This document shows positions 13,349 through 15,249 of a stretch of DNA of 15,249 bases, one piece after another. Position 1 is the stretch's first letter. Each line of letters opens with the position of its first letter. The notes under the pieces are model-generated. The model was not told the DNA's origin and ran no database searches. It saw nothing but the letters and a program-made list of their open reading frames with translations. The translations under genes were made by a program, and so were the position numbers. Origin of the DNA: CBFGRV01 sp965651265 (lineage in GTDB: Bacteria > Bacteroidota > Rhodothermia > Rhodothermales > VXPQ01); the NCBI GenBank assembly GCA_965651265.1, contig CBFGRV010000066.1, positions 1-15,249 of the forward strand, given 5' to 3'.

Positions 13349-15028
13349 ATGGATGTAATAAGAGAGAAACGTCGACGCATGGAGTTCAACATCAGGAAGG
13401 ATATAGAGCGAGAGCCGTTCGCGGAGCTTGTGCGGGAAATCGGCCGGATCGCCGCAGGCATGGGGATCGAAGTGTTCCTGGTCGGAGGGGCCGTTCGCGA
13501 CATCCTGCTCGGGCGCTGGACGACGGACCTGGATTTCGTGACGATCGGGCAGGGAAGTGGCATCGAGCTAGCCCAGGCCGTAGCCGAGGCGTTCGGAGGG
13601 CGAACGGCGCACGTATATCCGAAATTCGGGACGGCGGCGGTGCGGCTGCCGGCGTCGATGTTCAACGGGATGGGCAGATCGCGCATGCGCGGTGAGGAGC
13701 CCATCCTGATCGAATTCGTCGGGGCGCGCCGGGAATCCTACCGAAGCCACTCCCGCAAGCCGATCGTCGAGGATGGGACGCTGGAGGACGACCTTCGCCG
13801 GCGTGATTTTACCATCAACGCGATGGCCGTCGACCTGCATCCGGAGCGGTTCGGCGAGGTGATCGACCCCTTCGGCGGGCGGGAAGATCTGAAGAAGCGT
13901 ATTCTCAGGACGCCCCTCGACCCTGCGAAGACGTTCGAGGACGACCCGCTGCGGATGATTCGAGCCGCCCGCTTCGCCGCGCAGCTCCAATTCCACATCG
14001 ACGACGATGTCTTCGATGCGATGCGCGAACAGTCACACCGCGTCGAGATCCTCAGCCAGGAGCGCATCACGGACGAACTCCAGCGGATGATCTGTGCGCC
14101 GGCGCCGTCGGTTGGCTTTAAAATTCTGTTCGGCACCTACATCCTGCAGCGCATCTTTCCCGAGCTCGTCGACCTGCAGGGTGTGGAGGAGGTGCGCGGA
14201 AGCCGCCACAAGGACAACTTCTTCCACACGCTGCAGGTCGTGGACAACGTGTCGGCTATGACGGCCGATCGAGATTGCGAGGAGACGCGGTGGCTCCGCT
14301 GGGCGGCCCTCCTGCACGACATCGGAAAGCCGGCCACCAAACGGTTTTCGCGGTCGGTAGGATGGACTTTTCACGGACACGAGGATGTCGGGACCCGCAT
14401 GATCCCCGGAATTTTTCGGAAGCTCAAGCTGCCGACCGACGAGCGGATGGAGTACGTTCAGAAGCTCGTCCGGCTGCACCATCGGCCCGTCGCGCTGGTG
14501 GATGAGGATGTGACGGATTCGGCCGTCCGCCGCCTGCTCTTCGAGGCCGGCGAGGACATCGACGACTTGATGACGCTCGTGCGCGCGGACATCACCTCGA
14601 AGAATCCGCGGCGCGTGCGGAAATATCTGGACGCGTTCGATCGCGTCGAGGAGAAGATGGCCGCCGTCGAGGAGAAGGATCGGCTGCGAAGCTTCCAGCC
14701 GCCGCTCGACGGGAGCGAGATCATGGAGACGCTAGGGATCGAGGAGGGGGTCGCGGTCGGCATCATCAAGGAGGCCATTCGTGAGGCCATTCTGGAGGGC
14801 GAGATCCCGAACGAGCACGATGCGGCGTTCGACTACATGATGGCGATGAAGGATGAGGCTCTGCGCCGCGGCGAGCTGTTCGATGAGATCGTGCGCGAGC
14901 TGCGCGGGCCCGAGCGCGCGGCGATTGGATCCATTAAGGAGGTGATCTTCCGGGGGGAGTTGCCTGAAGGGCGTGACGAAGCGAAGGCGTATTTGATGAG
15001 GGTGAAGGAGGAAGCGCTGGCGGGGTAG
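13349..15028 (+). CDS. cca: CCA tRNA nucleotidyltransferase / poly(A) polymerase family protein with HD domain
   Basis: Adds or repairs the 3'-terminal CCA of tRNA without a template; cytoplasmic. Class II nucleotidyltransferase head: FLVGGAVRDILLG (43-55), catalytic acids D60 and D62 in TTDLDF, ESYRSHSRKP with EDGTLEDDLRRRDFTINAMA (RRDFTINAM at 151-159), and EDDPLRMIRAARFAAQL (197-213), which belongs to the ATP/CTP-selecting neck. An HD hydrolase domain follows with H293, H323-D324 (LLHDIGKP) and HHRPVAL (377-383). The family normally ends soon after the AILEGEIPN module. Here about 55 further residues contain a second diverged copy of that module (476-505 and 528-557, 14 of 30 identical). 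At 559 residues it exceeds the usual 470-490 for HD-containing relatives. ATG at 13349 follows a good promoter; ATG 13379 is an alternative. No clear Shine-Dalgarno. Confidence 0.92.
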   Translation: MDVIREKRRRMEFNIRKDIEREPFAELVREIGRIAAGMGIEVFLVGGAVRDILLGRWTTDLDFVTIGQGSGIELAQAVAEAFGGRTAHVYPKFGTAAVRLPASMFNGMGRSRMRGEEPILIEFVGARRESYRSHSRKPIVEDGTLEDDLRRRDFTINAMAVDLHPERFGEVIDPFGGREDLKKRILRTPLDPAKTFEDDPLRMIRAARFAAQLQFHIDDDVFDAMREQSHRVEILSQERITDELQRMICAPAPSVGFKILFGTYILQRIFPELVDLQGVEEVRGSRHKDNFFHTLQVVDNVSAMTADRDCEETRWLRWAALLHDIGKPATKRFSRSVGWTFHGHEDVGTRMIPGIFRKLKLPTDERMEYVQKLVRLHHRPVALVDEDVTDSAVRRLLFEAGEDIDDLMTLVRADITSKNPRRVRKYLDAFDRVEEKMAAVEEKDRLRSFQPPLDGSEIMETLGIEEGVAVGIIKEAIREAILEGEIPNEHDAAFDYMMAMKDEALRRGELFDEIVRELRGPERAAIGSIKEVIFRGELPEGRDEAKAYLMRVKEEALAG

Positions 15029-15030
15029 AT

Positions 15031-15135
15031 TACTGGCTACTGGCTACTGGCTACTGGCTACTGGCTACTGGCTACTGGCTACTGATTGCTGTTTGCTGGT
15101 TGCTGTTTGCTGTTTGCTATATGCAGGGTGCCGTG
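15031..15135. repeat. heptamer repeat tract, 15 phased units
   Basis: Starts two bases after the cca stop codon. Seven perfect TACTGGC units (15031-15079) are followed in unbroken seven-base phase by TACTGAT, TGCTGTT, TGCTGGT, TGCTGTT twice, then TGCTATA, TGCAGGG and TGCCGTG. The units share a T-n-C-T-G core. Heptanucleotide tandem repeats of this kind (STRR-like) are known from cyanobacteria and other bacteria. There is no gene in 15029-15249. Confidence 0.93.
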
Positions 15136-15224
15136 CGGGATGAGCTCGCCCCTGGTTGCTGTTTGCTATATGCAGGGTGCCGTGCGGGATGAGGTCGCCC
15201 CTGGTTGCTGTTTGCTGTTTGCTG
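15108..15224. repeat. 49-bp higher-order tandem duplication
   Basis: The 49-base block 15108-15156 is repeated at 15157-15205 with a single mismatch (C at 15145, G at 15194). A partial third copy starts at 15206 (TGCTGTT, TGCTGTT, TGCTGCC). The block is exactly seven heptamers long and overlaps the end of the heptamer tract, so the larger unit grew out of the small one. The rest of the window after 15224 shows nothing recognisable. Confidence 0.9.
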
Positions 15225-15249
15225 CCGTGATGAGGGCCTTGTCGAATTT

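Overview
This is a GC-rich bacterial chromosomal segment. By eye it is above 60% G+C, and third codon positions in the real genes are strongly G/C. It carries twelve confident or likely protein genes and no tRNA, rRNA, CRISPR array, transposase or phage gene that I can see. Most genes are housekeeping functions. Eight of the twelve lack a recognisable Shine-Dalgarno (SD) sequence; clear ones precede only the first small gene, accC and the amidohydrolase. Low SD use, high GC, a periplasmic TlpA-type thiol reductase and a secreted amidohydrolase would suit the Rhodothermota/Bacteroidota side of the FCB superphylum, or a similar high-GC phylum. I cannot prove the phylum from this window.

Layout. 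1-690: a small signal-anchored protein of unknown function, with tandem repeats on both sides. 694-2459 (+): trmB (tRNA m7G46 methyltransferase with a long C-terminal extension) and a small-molecule O-methyltransferase, separated by an 18-bp repeat array. 2538-4046 (-): a lone biotin carboxylase (accC). 4231-5145 (+): a zinc-finger-less DnaJ/CbpA-type co-chaperone, divergent from accC across a leader rich in inverted repeats. 5288-7579 (-): nadE then ruvA, six bases apart and probably translationally coupled. 7697-9016 (+): a secreted metal-dependent amidohydrolase. 9060-12880: a redox group made of a MerA/lipoamide-dehydrogenase-like flavoprotein (-), a membrane-anchored TlpA/ResA thioredoxin (+) and a Rieske plus AIF-like FAD/NADH oxidoreductase (-). 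13006-13290 (-): a two-helix membrane protein. 13349-15028 (+): a tRNA nucleotidyltransferase with an HD domain and a duplicated C-terminal module. The window ends in a heptamer-based repeat tract.

The most distinctive feature lies between the genes. At least five intergenic gaps hold short tandem arrays, each with its own unit (21, 13, 18, 25 and 7/49 bp). Several lie almost flush against start or stop codons. The arrays share no unit, so they look like independent local expansions rather than one dispersed element. Convergent gene pairs are separated by perfect inverted repeats without T-tracts, probably bidirectional terminator hairpins.

I found no defence system, biosynthetic cluster or obviously new multi-gene system. 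The items most worth following up are the locus-specific minisatellites, the duplicated module at the end of the CCA enzyme, the altered catalytic dyad in the flavoprotein, and the operator-like sequence between that flavoprotein and the TlpA gene.
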